NCBI RefSeq assembly: GCF_003003005.1
Contig: NZ_PVTR01000006.1
Location: forward strand, 220,746 to 284,745
Length of the DNA stretch: 64,000 bases
Source: Mongoliibacter ruber
GTDB lineage: Bacteria > Bacteroidota > Bacteroidia > Cytophagales > Cyclobacteriaceae
Reading direction: 5' to 3'
Shown here: positions 9,224-18,126 of the stretch, in pieces
Layout: each line of letters begins with the position of its first letter
Position numbering within the stretch: the stretch's first letter is position 1
Notes under the pieces: generated by a model
The model's input: only the letters and a program-made list of their open reading frames with translations
What the model was told of the DNA's origin: nothing
Databases searched by the model: none
Position numbers and translations under genes: made by a program

Positions 9224-9838
9224 TCACTTTTTCAAAAGCTTAAGTTCTTCTTCATTTTCAATAACAAGCTCATTGTACTGAAGCGTCCAACCAAGGGATT
9301 TGGTCAAAATGAAAATATTCGCAAGTTCTGCCATTAAGCGTTCTTGGCTATTTTCCATCATATTGGATTGATCAACTTTTTGACGGATACGCTGGTTTAC
9401 CGTCGATTTGATTTTGTTATAATCAGCAGCACCAAACTGGTTGAAATATTCTTGAGTAACGTCATAATACTGAATATCAGGATAAATATTGACTACTGGT
9501 TCAGGGATTCGCTTTAGGATTACTGTTTTATTTTCTATGTCCAATTCAGTTTCCAACTGCCTGAGATCATATTCAACAGTGACTTTTGCATTGGCCACAA
9601 CAAGCGCTTTTTTGTCAGACTTAAGGATATTGAGGAAAAGGTTTTGAGAGTTTTTAAAAGTAAAAACCTGTGAAAAATTTCCTTCCGTCACAATCAATTT
9701 CCCGACTTGCTCAATTTGCTGTTGGATCAAAGCTGAGCTTTCATCAAGCTCTTCTTTACTTTCTTTTTGACTGAAAAGTACCCAAACTCCAACCAAAACT
9801 AAAGCAGCAACTAAGAAGCCAGCAAGAAATCTACTCAT
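9224..9838 (-). CDS. DUF4230 domain membrane-anchored protein
   Basis: 204 residues. A single N-terminal membrane helix (about residues 4-22, LAGFLVAALVLVGVWVLF) is followed by a soluble domain resembling DUF4230, with KLIVTEGNFSQVFTF, then a VEYDLRQLE strand and IPEPVVNIYPDIQYYDV. The domain is probably exposed to the periplasm. Family function is unknown. The gene stands alone between the rhodopsin terminator and the esterase gene. Confidence 0.75.
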   Translation of the reverse strand: MSRFLAGFLVAALVLVGVWVLFSQKESKEELDESSALIQQQIEQVGKLIVTEGNFSQVFTFKNSQNLFLNILKSDKKALVVANAKVTVEYDLRQLETELDIENKTVILKRIPEPVVNIYPDIQYYDVTQEYFNQFGAADYNKIKSTVNQRIRQKVDQSNMMENSQERLMAELANIFILTKSLGWTLQYNELVIENEEELKLLKK

Positions 9839-9961
9839 AAATAAATGTTGTGATGAAATTTAATAATGTTGAAATGTATAATCCGACCTAAGTATCTGCC
9901 TCCAACTGTAGGCCACTTGTCTTTTAAACCGATTTAAAACAAAGTAGTTGGGTTATCCCGA

Positions 9962-10861
9962 CTATTTCTGTAACCATTCGACAACTTTATCCATCCATTT
10001 GATTTCTGAAGCTGCATTGTGCAATCCAAAGCCATGTCCACCTGATTCGTAATAGAGTGTCTGAACGCTCACACTATGCTGATTCAAAGCTTTTTCAAAA
10101 ACATAAGAATTTTGAATGCTTACGCCATCATCTTTAGCATGGATCAAATAAGTAGGTGGAGTATCGCTTGTTACCTGTTTTTCATTGGAGAATTTATCCA
10201 AAAGTTCGTTTGGCGGATTTTCTCCCAACAGGTTTTTAACCGAACCACTGTGTCCTACTTCCGGATCAAAACTGATCACAGGATAGACCAAGATCATAAA
10301 ATCAGGCCTAAGACTAATCTTTTCGGGATTTGGAATAATTTCATCTCCATATCTGACACCAGCAGTAGAAGCCAAATGACCTCCTGCAGAGAAACCTAGA
10401 ATACCTATCTGATCTGATTTTACATGCCATTCATTAGCATTTTCCCGAACCATTTGAATGGCTCTTTGGGCATCTTGAAGAGGACCTATGGTTTTGTCCT
10501 TCATAATTTCATCACTTGGCAAACGGTACTTGAGAACAAAAGCGGCTATCCCTTTTTCCACGAATGCTTCCGCTACATCTGTTCCCTCATGTCCTGCTGC
10601 CAAAATCCAATATCCTCCTCCGGGACAAATGATCACTGCTTGTCCTGTAGCTTTTTCCTTCGATGGCAGATATGCGGTCAGAGTAGGAGTGGAAACTTTG
10701 CTGATTCTTAAAACGCCGTCTTCACCTATTTCTGATTTTTCCTCATCTGTCCCATCTATAGAATTAGGAATGGACTGGGTTTCGTAAAGTAGATATGAGG
10801 TTTGACAAAAGGTGTTTAAAGAAAGTAAACAAAGCAGAACTAATAAAAGAGAATGATTCAT
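9962..10861 (-). CDS. Secreted alpha/beta hydrolase (carbohydrate-esterase-like)
   Basis: Start chosen at 10861, where a good signal peptide begins (MNHSLLLVLLCLLSLNTFCQ); an upstream in-frame start would put a non-signal extension in front. 299 residues. Motifs of the BD-FAE / acetyl-esterase branch: oxyanion CPGGGYW, nucleophile GFSAGGH (about residue 157), acid HAKDDGVS and catalytic His in GGHGFGLH. Such enzymes remove acetyl or other acyl groups from plant or algal polysaccharides, but the substrate cannot be inferred here. A dispersed repeat ends only a few bases upstream of the start, so its promoter may lie in or near repeat DNA. Confidence 0.82.
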   Translation of the reverse strand: MNHSLLLVLLCLLSLNTFCQTSYLLYETQSIPNSIDGTDEEKSEIGEDGVLRISKVSTPTLTAYLPSKEKATGQAVIICPGGGYWILAAGHEGTDVAEAFVEKGIAAFVLKYRLPSDEIMKDKTIGPLQDAQRAIQMVRENANEWHVKSDQIGILGFSAGGHLASTAGVRYGDEIIPNPEKISLRPDFMILVYPVISFDPEVGHSGSVKNLLGENPPNELLDKFSNEKQVTSDTPPTYLIHAKDDGVSIQNSYVFEKALNQHSVSVQTLYYESGGHGFGLHNAASEIKWMDKVVEWLQK

Positions 10862-10865
10862 CTTG

Positions 10866-11028
10866 GAATATAATTGAATATGATTGTCCGCAATCATGCC
10901 ACTAATCAATTAAACGAGGATTTATTGGCAAACGGATACTAATAGATATTGGATATTTATAGATATTGGTTCGAAATCACAGGTTAATTCTATTATTTAG
11001 ATTTTACTGGTATGAAAGCGGATATATA
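10866..11028 (-). repeat. Dispersed intergenic repeat, family A, copy 1
   Basis: About 160 bp, read on the minus strand, closely matching 49030-49190 on the plus strand. Shared segments include CCGCTTTCATACCAGTA (one base different), TGTGATTTCGAACCAATATC, CCAATATCTATTAGTATC and TTTAATTGATTAGTGGCAT. Non-coding. It fills half of the gap between two genes; in the remaining bases (11029-11204) I see nothing. Confidence 0.85.
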
Positions 11029-11204
11029 TATAATTGAATTTTGAAAACATCAATATGAAACTATTTGGGAGAATAAAGATTGCAGACCTTCAAGGGCAGT
11101 ATAGATTTGGAGCTTGACTTGGACCTATTAAGAGTAGAAAATAATGTCCGTGTTTAAAGTCTTGGTGGATAGTCCGGTTTGGATAGATTTTTTAAATATT
11201 AGTC

Positions 11205-12620
11205 TCAATTATTCCTCAACACTACTCTTCTATAACTTGTCAAACTTGGAACTCCATTGTCCTCCACTTCCAAAATGATATGCAACTCCTGACCGGAATT
11301 GAGTTGAGGCATCTCAAAAATCAACTCTTCTCCGTAAGGATTGTGAAAATCAAGTTGCCCTGAAAAACCACCCGCTTCACGATATACCCACCACTTATAG
11401 CGCAATTGGTCTCCATCAGGATCATGTGAACCTTTTGCAGATATACGAACTGTGTCCCCTGCCTCTGCGGCACCGGTGCCCAGAGCTTTTCCTTCATTTC
11501 CATTCAAAACAAGTACCGGATTGTGATTGGCTTCCCTGTAAGTATCCGTAATATTCCAGTCCATTCTAGCCGCAAAATCATGTTGAAAGGCTTTTCGCCA
11601 TCTCCAAATCGTAGCTTGATTAGAGGTCTCCTTTTTCCCGTCAGGTAAGATGACTTCATCTTGGGTATCTATCGTGGATGTCCAGATTTCAGCTACTTCA
11701 CCATAGGACTTCAATAGTGAATACCTTCCAGCCCAGCCACCCCATGCGGGGGTTTTGTACCAAGCCAAGCCATTTTGAATCAATCCTAGAAAAGAGGGAG
11801 TATCCCCTTCCATGATATATTCCACAGGGAGGTAATGCTCTCCCAAAGGCCCGTGATCATCCCTTATATTTTTCATCAGCCAAGGATTATCTACCAAATC
11901 ATAATGCAGCATTGGCCCGTTTTTGTACCATTTATCGCCAGCTATCCCTGTCCAAGTAGCCTTGTAATACTCCTTCCAACTGTCTCCTGCACTGGCATCG
12001 ACAATGTAGAATATTCCCGGGAAATTGTGACGGATCCATTGTCCTGAAAAATCCTGATCTGATATGGCATATACCCGCAACTTGTCTACAAATTTCTTCA
12101 CCTCATCTTCTGAACGGGTATCTTGCACCTTCCATAGGGCTTGTGCCAGACAGTTGGCTCCTCCCCAGACAGATATCCAAAGAGGTCTCTCATCCGCTTT
12201 ATCTACCGCCTTGATCAACATTTCTGAACCTGGAGAATCCTTACCTTCCCCTACTCCATCCATACTAAATAAAGGCAAATGCTCAGACACGACGTTCATC
12301 AGTTGTTCAACATCCGGATAGTCTTTTGCATGAAGATCAAGCTTGTGTTTGACTTGACCATAGCTGGCAACGAGGGCTTCTATTTTATCTTTTCGCGTCT
12401 TATTCCTTAAATGGGTGGAAGTCGTGGCCACGATCCCTTCAATATCATATTCATTGGCATACACCAAAAAACGGACAAGGGACTGTTGGTCATCTGGCTC
12501 ATTGGTAATGTCAGTCAGGACAAAAACCCGCTGCTTGACAGGCTCTTCAAATTGCAAAGGTGTTTGCGCCAACAATCCTCCTGACAAAATCAAGAGGGTA
12601 AAAACTAACAGGGTCTTCAT
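11205..12620 (-). CDS. Secreted DUF1593 (nucleoside-hydrolase-like) protein
   Basis: 471 residues with a standard signal peptide (LLILSGGLLAQ). Paralog of the protein at 6439-7959 with the same order: DUF1593 domain (VLTDITNEPDDQQSLVRFLVYANEYDIEGI, then ISVWGGANCLAQAL) and a C-terminal beta domain (DPDGDQLRYKWWVYREAGGFSG). Unlike the paralog it lacks a lipobox, so it is probably released into the periplasm. Both contain the HDFAAR and EANHNP/EANHAP segments near residue 340-380. Substrate unknown; likely a carbohydrate or nucleoside-like molecule. Confidence 0.85.
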   Translation of the reverse strand: MKTLLVFTLLILSGGLLAQTPLQFEEPVKQRVFVLTDITNEPDDQQSLVRFLVYANEYDIEGIVATTSTHLRNKTRKDKIEALVASYGQVKHKLDLHAKDYPDVEQLMNVVSEHLPLFSMDGVGEGKDSPGSEMLIKAVDKADERPLWISVWGGANCLAQALWKVQDTRSEDEVKKFVDKLRVYAISDQDFSGQWIRHNFPGIFYIVDASAGDSWKEYYKATWTGIAGDKWYKNGPMLHYDLVDNPWLMKNIRDDHGPLGEHYLPVEYIMEGDTPSFLGLIQNGLAWYKTPAWGGWAGRYSLLKSYGEVAEIWTSTIDTQDEVILPDGKKETSNQATIWRWRKAFQHDFAARMDWNITDTYREANHNPVLVLNGNEGKALGTGAAEAGDTVRISAKGSHDPDGDQLRYKWWVYREAGGFSGQLDFHNPYGEELIFEMPQLNSGQELHIILEVEDNGVPSLTSYRRVVLRNN

Positions 12621-12887
12621 GTTCGTAGGTTATTTTGAGAACATTCAAGTTAATATGATTTTAGCCAAAAAGAAAAATAAGTCAACACCTTCAAAAAGCA
12701 AAAATTATTGATTTGTAATACTTTATGGAGAATTTATTAAAACCTATTCATAAAAATCAAGTTTTAAATTGAGTAATAACATAAAACTCCTTAGATTTCT
12801 CCGCTCAAAAAACACAAATATTGTTCTTTTGATGATTGACTGTTTAAAAAAATGCCCACAAGGGGCTCTTATCTCAATTTTACTTAA

Positions 12888-13529
12888 ATGAAAAGAAAGT
12901 TAACATTTACATTATTTTGTCTGATGGTTTTCTTAGGAGTACATGCCCAAGAAATCACTCCAAATGACAGTACCATCTCCAGCAAAAAGGAGATGAAGGT
13001 TGGTATTCGCCTTTCACCATCTCTAAACTTTTTTGATTATGGGGACCTGTCCTTCGCTCAGGTAGCTTCTGACAATAAGGTAGGCTTTGGAGCAGGTGTT
13101 GTCTTTGATTGGAAAATATCCGAATACAACCGTGCAAGGCTTGAACCTTATTTTGAAATACAAAATGTGGTCAACGAATCCATAAATCCCAATATTGATG
13201 CAGTTACTTCTTTCAACAATTTAGTTTTTGGTTTGGACGTGATTCCATTGGTAATCACTTACGGCGGAAAAATCAAGCCTCAATTGTCATTTGGTGGTTT
13301 CGCGAAATACTACCTCACCACATCCCAGGAAACCACCTTCAACGGCAACACTGTCAGCAATTTTGAACCCAACACGAGTAGTCTCCAGTATGGATTCAAT
13401 TACGGTATCGGTGCTTACATCGGTAAAAGATTAGTGGAATTCAGGTATTACCAATCCCTGAATGATTTTGTGGAAAGCTCCGCAGTACCCAATAGTATCA
13501 ATCAAGTACAATTAATTCTGGTCTATTAA
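12888..13529 (+). CDS. PorT-like outer-membrane beta-barrel protein
   Basis: 213 residues, signal peptide ending GVHAQ. Mature sequence is a run of alternating amphipathic strands (GIRLSPSLNFF, KVGFGAGVVFDWKI, RARLEPYFEIQNV, VIPLVITYGGKIKPQLSFGGFAKYYL) ending in an aromatic-rich strand with a terminal Tyr, as expected of an outer-membrane barrel. No enzymatic motif. It overlaps the metalloprotease gene by one base (TAATG), so the two are translationally linked. Confidence 0.75.
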   Translation: MKRKLTFTLFCLMVFLGVHAQEITPNDSTISSKKEMKVGIRLSPSLNFFDYGDLSFAQVASDNKVGFGAGVVFDWKISEYNRARLEPYFEIQNVVNESINPNIDAVTSFNNLVFGLDVIPLVITYGGKIKPQLSFGGFAKYYLTTSQETTFNGNTVSNFEPNTSSLQYGFNYGIGAYIGKRLVEFRYYQSLNDFVESSAVPNSINQVQLILVY

Positions 13530-15025
13530 TGAAACGTCTAAAAGCAATTTCCCCGATTATTGCCTTGTTCGTCAGCTTTTCCTGCATGACAGAGAGGGAA
13601 GAAGACAACTCTTTTTACTTGAATCAAATCTCAAGAATTCAGGTCAATACTGCCCAGCAGATTTTCTTTTCTGAAAACGTAGAAACGTCCTTGAACTTGG
13701 ATGTACGTTATTTTGATGAAAGTAACAGGCCTTTATTTGCCAATCAGAACATACCTTATGAGCTGTTTTTGACAGATTCTCTGATTGACTCACCGACTTT
13801 GAATCTTTCCCGTCCAGGTAATTATACGCTGAAGGCTGCATTCCCGACCAGAGAGAGGACTTTCAGCAATGGCGTGGAAATCCAAGTCGTGGGTCCGGAG
13901 TATATTCAGGAAGTAAGACTGGACTATTCCAATGAAACCAGAAATAGCTTTGCAGTAGCAGAAAACAACACCCTGGATTTCACAGTGAAAGTCTTTGGTC
14001 CAGAGGGTGAAATCACCGGGTTGGAGGATCAGATATTTAGAAACCTGGAAATCCAATTGGGCAATCAGTCATTAAACAGATTGGACAATATCAGGATTAG
14101 AGAAACCGGATCCTTAGACGTGGTTGCGAAAATATTCGGTGTAGAAAGCAATACGCTAAAAATCGAGTCCAGAGAAGATATCGTTTACCCTATAAAGGAA
14201 ATGCCTATCATTTTTCATGTATTCTCAAATGGCCCAAATATCAATGCAGCCCAGATGAATGCTGAAATCAATAAACTGAATGCAAATTTTTCTAATGCAA
14301 CCAGAACAAGCTTCCGAAGCAATGTCAATGCAGTGAATGGTTATTTCAGGTTTAGACTTGCAGACAGAGATCCGGAAGGCAATACACTTTCAACGATAGG
14401 ATATAATAGAATCGAGGTTTCGTCGGATTTTTCTGATGATAGCCCAGAGTACTTGCAGACAAAGTTTGACGAAATGTGGGACCCTAACCGCTACATCAAT
14501 GTATTTATAGAAAACATTGGTTTTGCAGCTGGCTATGCCTACTTGCCTACTTTAAGTCAGCCAGCAGTCCCAGGCTTAGCAGTCAATTCAGATGCTGAAC
14601 CTACTATCAACTACCCTTATTCCATTTCGTTGGATTACCGATTTGCCATAGAACAAAGTAATCCAAACCCGTATGTGCTTGGGCACGAAATGGGTCATTA
14701 TCTTGGACTTTATCACACTTTTAACGACTGCAATTCCGGTGATTTTGTAGATGACACCAACCCTCACAGTTTGAGCGGTCTCAGCCCCGTTCAAGTTTTC
14801 AACAATAACAGAACAAGTTGTCTTGGGGAAAATTTCATTTCTACCAATTTCATGGATTATGTGATAGATGTGGATCATTTCACCTTTGACCAAAGGGAAA
14901 GAATGAATGCTGTATACGAGAATGGACTCTTCATCCCAAGGCAAGAAAACCAATCTGCCAGAATGTTACCGCTCCAAAAAGGGATATTGGACAGTAGCAT
15001 CAAACCTATAATATGTGAATTCTAG
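13529..15025 (+). CDS. M43-type (pappalysin-like) zinc metalloprotease lipoprotein
   Basis: 498 residues. Lipoprotein signal with Cys19 (FVSFSC). Two Ig-like beta domains occupy about residues 30-215 and the metzincin domain follows. The zinc motif HEMGHYLGLYH (about residues 384-394) matches HExxHxxGxxH, with the FMDY Met-turn about 60 residues later. Other Cys pairs (DCNSG, TSCLG) fit the M43 disulfides. Probably a surface or periplasmic protease. It is co-transcribed with the barrel gene just upstream and is followed by a strong terminator. Confidence 0.88.
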   Translation: MKRLKAISPIIALFVSFSCMTEREEDNSFYLNQISRIQVNTAQQIFFSENVETSLNLDVRYFDESNRPLFANQNIPYELFLTDSLIDSPTLNLSRPGNYTLKAAFPTRERTFSNGVEIQVVGPEYIQEVRLDYSNETRNSFAVAENNTLDFTVKVFGPEGEITGLEDQIFRNLEIQLGNQSLNRLDNIRIRETGSLDVVAKIFGVESNTLKIESREDIVYPIKEMPIIFHVFSNGPNINAAQMNAEINKLNANFSNATRTSFRSNVNAVNGYFRFRLADRDPEGNTLSTIGYNRIEVSSDFSDDSPEYLQTKFDEMWDPNRYINVFIENIGFAAGYAYLPTLSQPAVPGLAVNSDAEPTINYPYSISLDYRFAIEQSNPNPYVLGHEMGHYLGLYHTFNDCNSGDFVDDTNPHSLSGLSPVQVFNNNRTSCLGENFISTNFMDYVIDVDHFTFDQRERMNAVYENGLFIPRQENQSARMLPLQKGILDSSIKPIICEF

Positions 15026-15041
15026 GATTGAAGACACGCTT

Positions 15042-15076
15042 AAAAAGCCTTGCAAATATGAATTGCGAGGCTTTTT
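15042..15076 (+). terminator. Rho-independent terminator after the M43 protease gene
   Basis: 14-bp stem (AAAAAGCCTTGCAA / TTGCGAGGCTTTTT, one wobble), 7-nt loop, T-rich tail. It argues that the next gene starts at 15106 rather than at the upstream TTG at 15028. Confidence 0.88.
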
Positions 15077-15105
15077 CTTATTTTAGGGGATCACTTGAGA
15101 AGGCA

Positions 15106-15822
15106 ATGCAAAAATTTATCTTTCGTAGAAGCGGATTTTGGTTGGCTATTTTCTCAGCTTTCGCATTATTTGGATTTTGGCGTTCCTATTTTTCTGTATT
15201 GGAAAAAGGACATGACTTTTTTCAGCATTTTCATGGGATCAGCATGAGTATTTGGTGCTTGATGCTCGTGTCACAAGCCCTGCTGATTCGATACAAAAAA
15301 AACCAAATTCACCGATACATGGGAAGGGCTTCTTTTATAGTTTTCCCTATAATGATTCTTTCCACATTTCTGATTACTCACCATAGCCTATCCGATACGA
15401 ATTCATCAGATATGCGCAGCCTATATCAATTGGCCTTGATGTTTAATGCCACTGTAGCGCTTATAGCCATTTATACTATGGGAATCTGGAATAGAAAAAG
15501 CCCCCAACTACATGGTAGGTATATGTTCTGCACCATTTTCCCCATGTTCACACCCATTACCGATCGGATTATTTTCAATTACTTAAAACCTTTGGTTCCT
15601 TACGCCCCTACCATAGATGGTGGTCCTGTTGTTCCTTTTTATGGTTTTCTACTCGCAGACCTATTGGTGATAGTCTTGGCGATTTGGGATTATAAAAAAA
15701 CGGGTCGAAAAGATGCTTTTCTTATTGTACTCGGGATTTTAATGCTTTACCATATTTCAGTCTTTACCTTTTACAGGTTTTCCTTTTGGGAAGGTTTCAG
15801 TAAGTGGTTTTTGCAATTATAA
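15106..15822 (+). CDS. Multi-pass membrane protein, DUF2306-like
   Basis: 238 residues from the ATG at 15106, which has an AGAAGG-like ribosome site and follows the terminator; an earlier TTG would put the terminator inside the gene. Six or seven hydrophobic segments. HFHGISMSIWCLMLVSQALLI followed by HRYMGRASF resembles the DUF2306 membrane family, which has conserved His that could bind heme or metal. Function unknown. Monocistronic. Confidence 0.65.
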   Translation: MQKFIFRRSGFWLAIFSAFALFGFWRSYFSVLEKGHDFFQHFHGISMSIWCLMLVSQALLIRYKKNQIHRYMGRASFIVFPIMILSTFLITHHSLSDTNSSDMRSLYQLALMFNATVALIAIYTMGIWNRKSPQLHGRYMFCTIFPMFTPITDRIIFNYLKPLVPYAPTIDGGPVVPFYGFLLADLLVIVLAIWDYKKTGRKDAFLIVLGILMLYHISVFTFYRFSFWEGFSKWFLQL

Positions 15823-15959
15823 TATTTATCCCAGGTCAAGGTTAAACAAAAACGACAAACTTAATTTAGTTTAATTTTAAATTATTGTTTATCAGTATAT
15901 TACTGTAACAATATCATCCTACACGGGTATAACTATAGGAAAACCAAAAGTAAACAACC

Positions 15960-16187
15960 ATGAAACAAGTATGTTCGAATTGCAATTATTGGGAGCCTCA
16001 GGCGCCAATCGTTGCCAAAAAAGAAAATTACGGAGAGTGCAATAAATTGAGTCACGTCGAATCGAAAATGGACCCTGATTATATCATTCCGGTTTTGAAT
16101 GATGGAAAACCCTTGGATCCTAACACCAAAAATATAGAATTTATCACTGGTGCTAATTTTGGTTGCAATCAGTTTGCAAGCGCTTAA
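15960..16187 (+). CDS. Small cysteine-containing protein
   Basis: 75 residues, cytoplasmic by sequence (no signal). Four Cys: a CSNC knuckle at residues 5-8, one in GECNK and one near the end in FGCNQF. This spacing could bind one zinc or an iron-sulfur centre. No family recognised. It follows 137 bp of AT-rich leader and ends just before a GC-rich hairpin. Start chosen because the CxxC pair follows it directly and no earlier ATG fits. Confidence 0.6.
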   Translation: MKQVCSNCNYWEPQAPIVAKKENYGECNKLSHVESKMDPDYIIPVLNDGKPLDPNTKNIEFITGANFGCNQFASA

Positions 16188-16210
16188 AGTTTTAACACAA
16201 CCTACACTCA

Positions 16211-16236
16211 AAAAAGCCCGGCAATCACCGGGATTT
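16211..16236. terminator. Probable terminator between convergent genes
   Basis: CCCGG / CCGGG arms with a 6-nt loop. On the minus strand a T6 run follows the stem, so it mainly serves the gene ending at 16239. Confidence 0.6.
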
Positions 16237-16238
16237 TC

Positions 16239-16928
16239 TTATTCTTCAAAGTTAAAATCAGTTCCTTTTTTCAGGGTCATGATAATTACGCCGTTTTTAC
16301 CCTCTTCACCATATTCATCAACAGCAGTAGAACCTTTCAATACCTGCATGCTTTCTATGGAATTGGGGTCTATATCGCTGACGCTAAAAACCTTCTTCTT
16401 CTTCCCGTCTTGCTTGATGATATAAATTGGTTGCGCTACACCTGAAGTAGTCACAGATACAACCCCTTTTTTTCCGTCTCCAAAACTATAACCATTAAGT
16501 CCTTGGACGCCTGTGACACCTCTTAAGCGAGTCACTGAACCTTTCACCTGATTTAATTCTATTTGCTGACTTTCGGTAAGTTCATTTTTGATTGCCACCA
16601 AAGTAGTAAGCTGCTTTTTTTTCAGTTGGTTTTCCAAAGAAAGCACGAGATCCATTTGTTTTTGAACAGCTTCCTGTTCTATTTTTTTGGCTGACAGCAT
16701 AGTTTTCAGTTTGGAATTGGCGTTTTCCAGATCCCATTTGAGTGTACTGAAATCTCCAGCATTTTGACTATGGATATTTTTAATTTTTTCAGCCTGTTGG
16801 TCTGTCAGAGAAATCTTATCTCTGTTTTTCATCACCAAATCCGCAGAGTAAAGGGATTCCTGAAACAAATCCTGGGCATTGCCTTGGGCAATGATCAGAA
16901 AGAGACAAATTGAGAGCAATTTTTTCAT
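16239..16928 (-). CDS. Periplasmic LTxxQ (Spy/CpxP-like) protein with TonB-plug-like C-terminus
   Basis: 229 residues from 16928, where a signal peptide begins (LLSICLFLIIAQGNAQ); a longer start adds a non-signal leader. Residues about 38-128 are helical with two LTxxQ-type motifs (LTDQQ 41-45, LTESQ 117-121), the signature of Spy/CpxP-like periplasmic chaperone-sensors. Residues about 165-222 (DIDPNSIESMQVLKG, GKNGVIIMTLKKG) look like the plug segment of SusC/TonB receptors. Third gene of an operon after an ECF sigma factor and a one-helix membrane protein. By analogy with CnrYXH-type systems it may sense envelope state for the sigma factor. Confidence 0.68.
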   Translation of the reverse strand: MKKLLSICLFLIIAQGNAQDLFQESLYSADLVMKNRDKISLTDQQAEKIKNIHSQNAGDFSTLKWDLENANSKLKTMLSAKKIEQEAVQKQMDLVLSLENQLKKKQLTTLVAIKNELTESQQIELNQVKGSVTRLRGVTGVQGLNGYSFGDGKKGVVSVTTSGVAQPIYIIKQDGKKKKVFSVSDIDPNSIESMQVLKGSTAVDEYGEEGKNGVIIMTLKKGTDFNFEE

Positions 16929-16945
16929 GGTATATAATAGTTGGT

Positions 16946-17278
16946 TTAAAATTCCGTCAATAATGAACTGCTGGGAGCTTCCCAAACATCCAAGCTGGAT
17001 TTGGTTTCGATGACAAAACGCTGTTCCTGATTTTCATCTTCCACAAGGGTGATGATGACCATATCACTTTCAAGTGCATATTCAGTTTCATTGGAAGTCA
17101 TCAGCCAAAACCCCATCAAGAATGCAGCGGCAATGCCCACAGGTAGCCATTTCCAAATGTTTGAATTGGTTTTCCTTTTATATTTAAACTCAGGGATTTC
17201 AAGCCTTTTGTCTTTTTCTTTCCATTCTGAAAAAAACAGCTCCAACTCCTTTTCTTCTATATTATCCCGCTTGTTCAT
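16946..17278 (-). CDS. Single-helix membrane protein, putative anti-sigma factor
   Basis: 110 residues: an acidic/charged cytoplasmic segment (about 1-42), one membrane helix (about 43-60, WLPVGIAAAFLMGFWLM) and a short periplasmic tail. It overlaps the end of the ECF sigma gene by 17 bases and ends 17 bp before the LTxxQ gene. Position, size and topology fit a membrane anti-sigma factor, but no zinc-binding HxxxCxxC motif is present and no named family is recognised. Confidence 0.65.
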   Translation of the reverse strand: MNKRDNIEEKELELFFSEWKEKDKRLEIPEFKYKRKTNSNIWKWLPVGIAAAFLMGFWLMTSNETEYALESDMVIITLVEDENQEQRFVIETKSSLDVWEAPSSSLLTEF

Positions 17279-17762
17279 GAGCTTTTTTATTTAGAATCAA
17301 TGTTTTAAGGTTTTTCTTAGCCCTGTCGTAATGGGTCCTCACTGTACCGATGTGAATCCCCATTACTTCAGCAGATTTTTCCAATGTCAAGCCATGGTAA
17401 AACACCAATAGCATTACCTCTCTCTGTTTTTCAGGAAGCATTTGGATTAATTTTTCATGACTACCAACTGTTTCTTCCGGCTCCTCTTCAATTATCAAAT
17501 CCATACTTTCTTCCAAAGGAAATAAGTGGTTTTCTTTTTTGAAGTTTTCGATTGCAGTATAGCGAATCACTGCAAACAACCATGTCTTGGTACTGGACTG
17601 TCCATTAAATCTGGCTTTACCTTCCAGAATCTTCAAGTAGACCTGTTGGAGAATATCCTCCGCCAGGCACGCATCAAAATTACAGCACTGTCTGGCCCAG
17701 ATATAGGCTTCTGCATGCAGTTCTTTGATAACGTTTTCCAGTTGGTTTGGCTTCATATACAC
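17262..17762 (-). CDS. ECF-type RNA polymerase sigma factor
   Basis: 166 residues. Region 2 at about 15-80 (ILQQVYLKIL, STKTWLFAVIRYTAIENFKKE) and region 4 at about 105-160 with the promoter-binding HTH (LPEKQREVMLLVFYHGLTLEKSAEVMGIHIGTVRTHYDRAKKNL). Typical size for an extracytoplasmic-function sigma factor. First gene of a three-gene operon with overlapping or closely spaced partners that look like its membrane inhibitor and a periplasmic sensor. A second Met two codons in is an equally possible start. Confidence 0.9.
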   Translation of the reverse strand: MYMKPNQLENVIKELHAEAYIWARQCCNFDACLAEDILQQVYLKILEGKARFNGQSSTKTWLFAVIRYTAIENFKKENHLFPLEESMDLIIEEEPEETVGSHEKLIQMLPEKQREVMLLVFYHGLTLEKSAEVMGIHIGTVRTHYDRAKKNLKTLILNKKAHEQAG

Positions 17763-18126
17763 CCATTAGTGTCAAAATTCAGAGGATATATGACAAGAAA
17801 GCAAAATATTTTGTACAAAAATAAATAATGTGCTAATCCCAACCTCAGGTAGTATCCCAACTCCATAATTTTTGGGATTTTGTTCAGGTTTTGGTTCATG
17901 ATTTCGGGATTCACTATACCAGCTAGTGACAATATACCCAAAGCCCCTAAAACCACTGGAGGGTCATAAAGGTAAATTTCATTTTCATGGGCTTCAGGTT
18001 GGATAGCAATTGGAAGATATATCCCGTCTTTGATTCTCTTTGGAAGAAAAGAAGATTTGAGACTTTTACTTGAATATGTATTAGTATTTCAAATTAGAGA
18101 CGGAAACCCTATTAGGTAATTCGAAT
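17763..18126. other. Intergenic region with an unassigned open frame
   Basis: 364 bp. On the minus strand a frame without an ATG runs from about 18085 to 17753 and reads a plausible hydrophobic tail (YDPPVVLGALGILSLAG), which could be the remnant of a decayed gene. No terminator or operator recognised. Confidence 0.35.

Noticed and set aside
15028-15105. Longer N-terminus for the membrane protein (TTG start)
   Set aside because: It contains the M43 gene's terminator hairpin; the ATG at 15106 has a better ribosome site.
17753-18085. Minus-strand open frame with a plausible hydrophobic tail
   Set aside because: No ATG, overlaps the sigma factor start and matches no family I know; only noted as a possible remnant.
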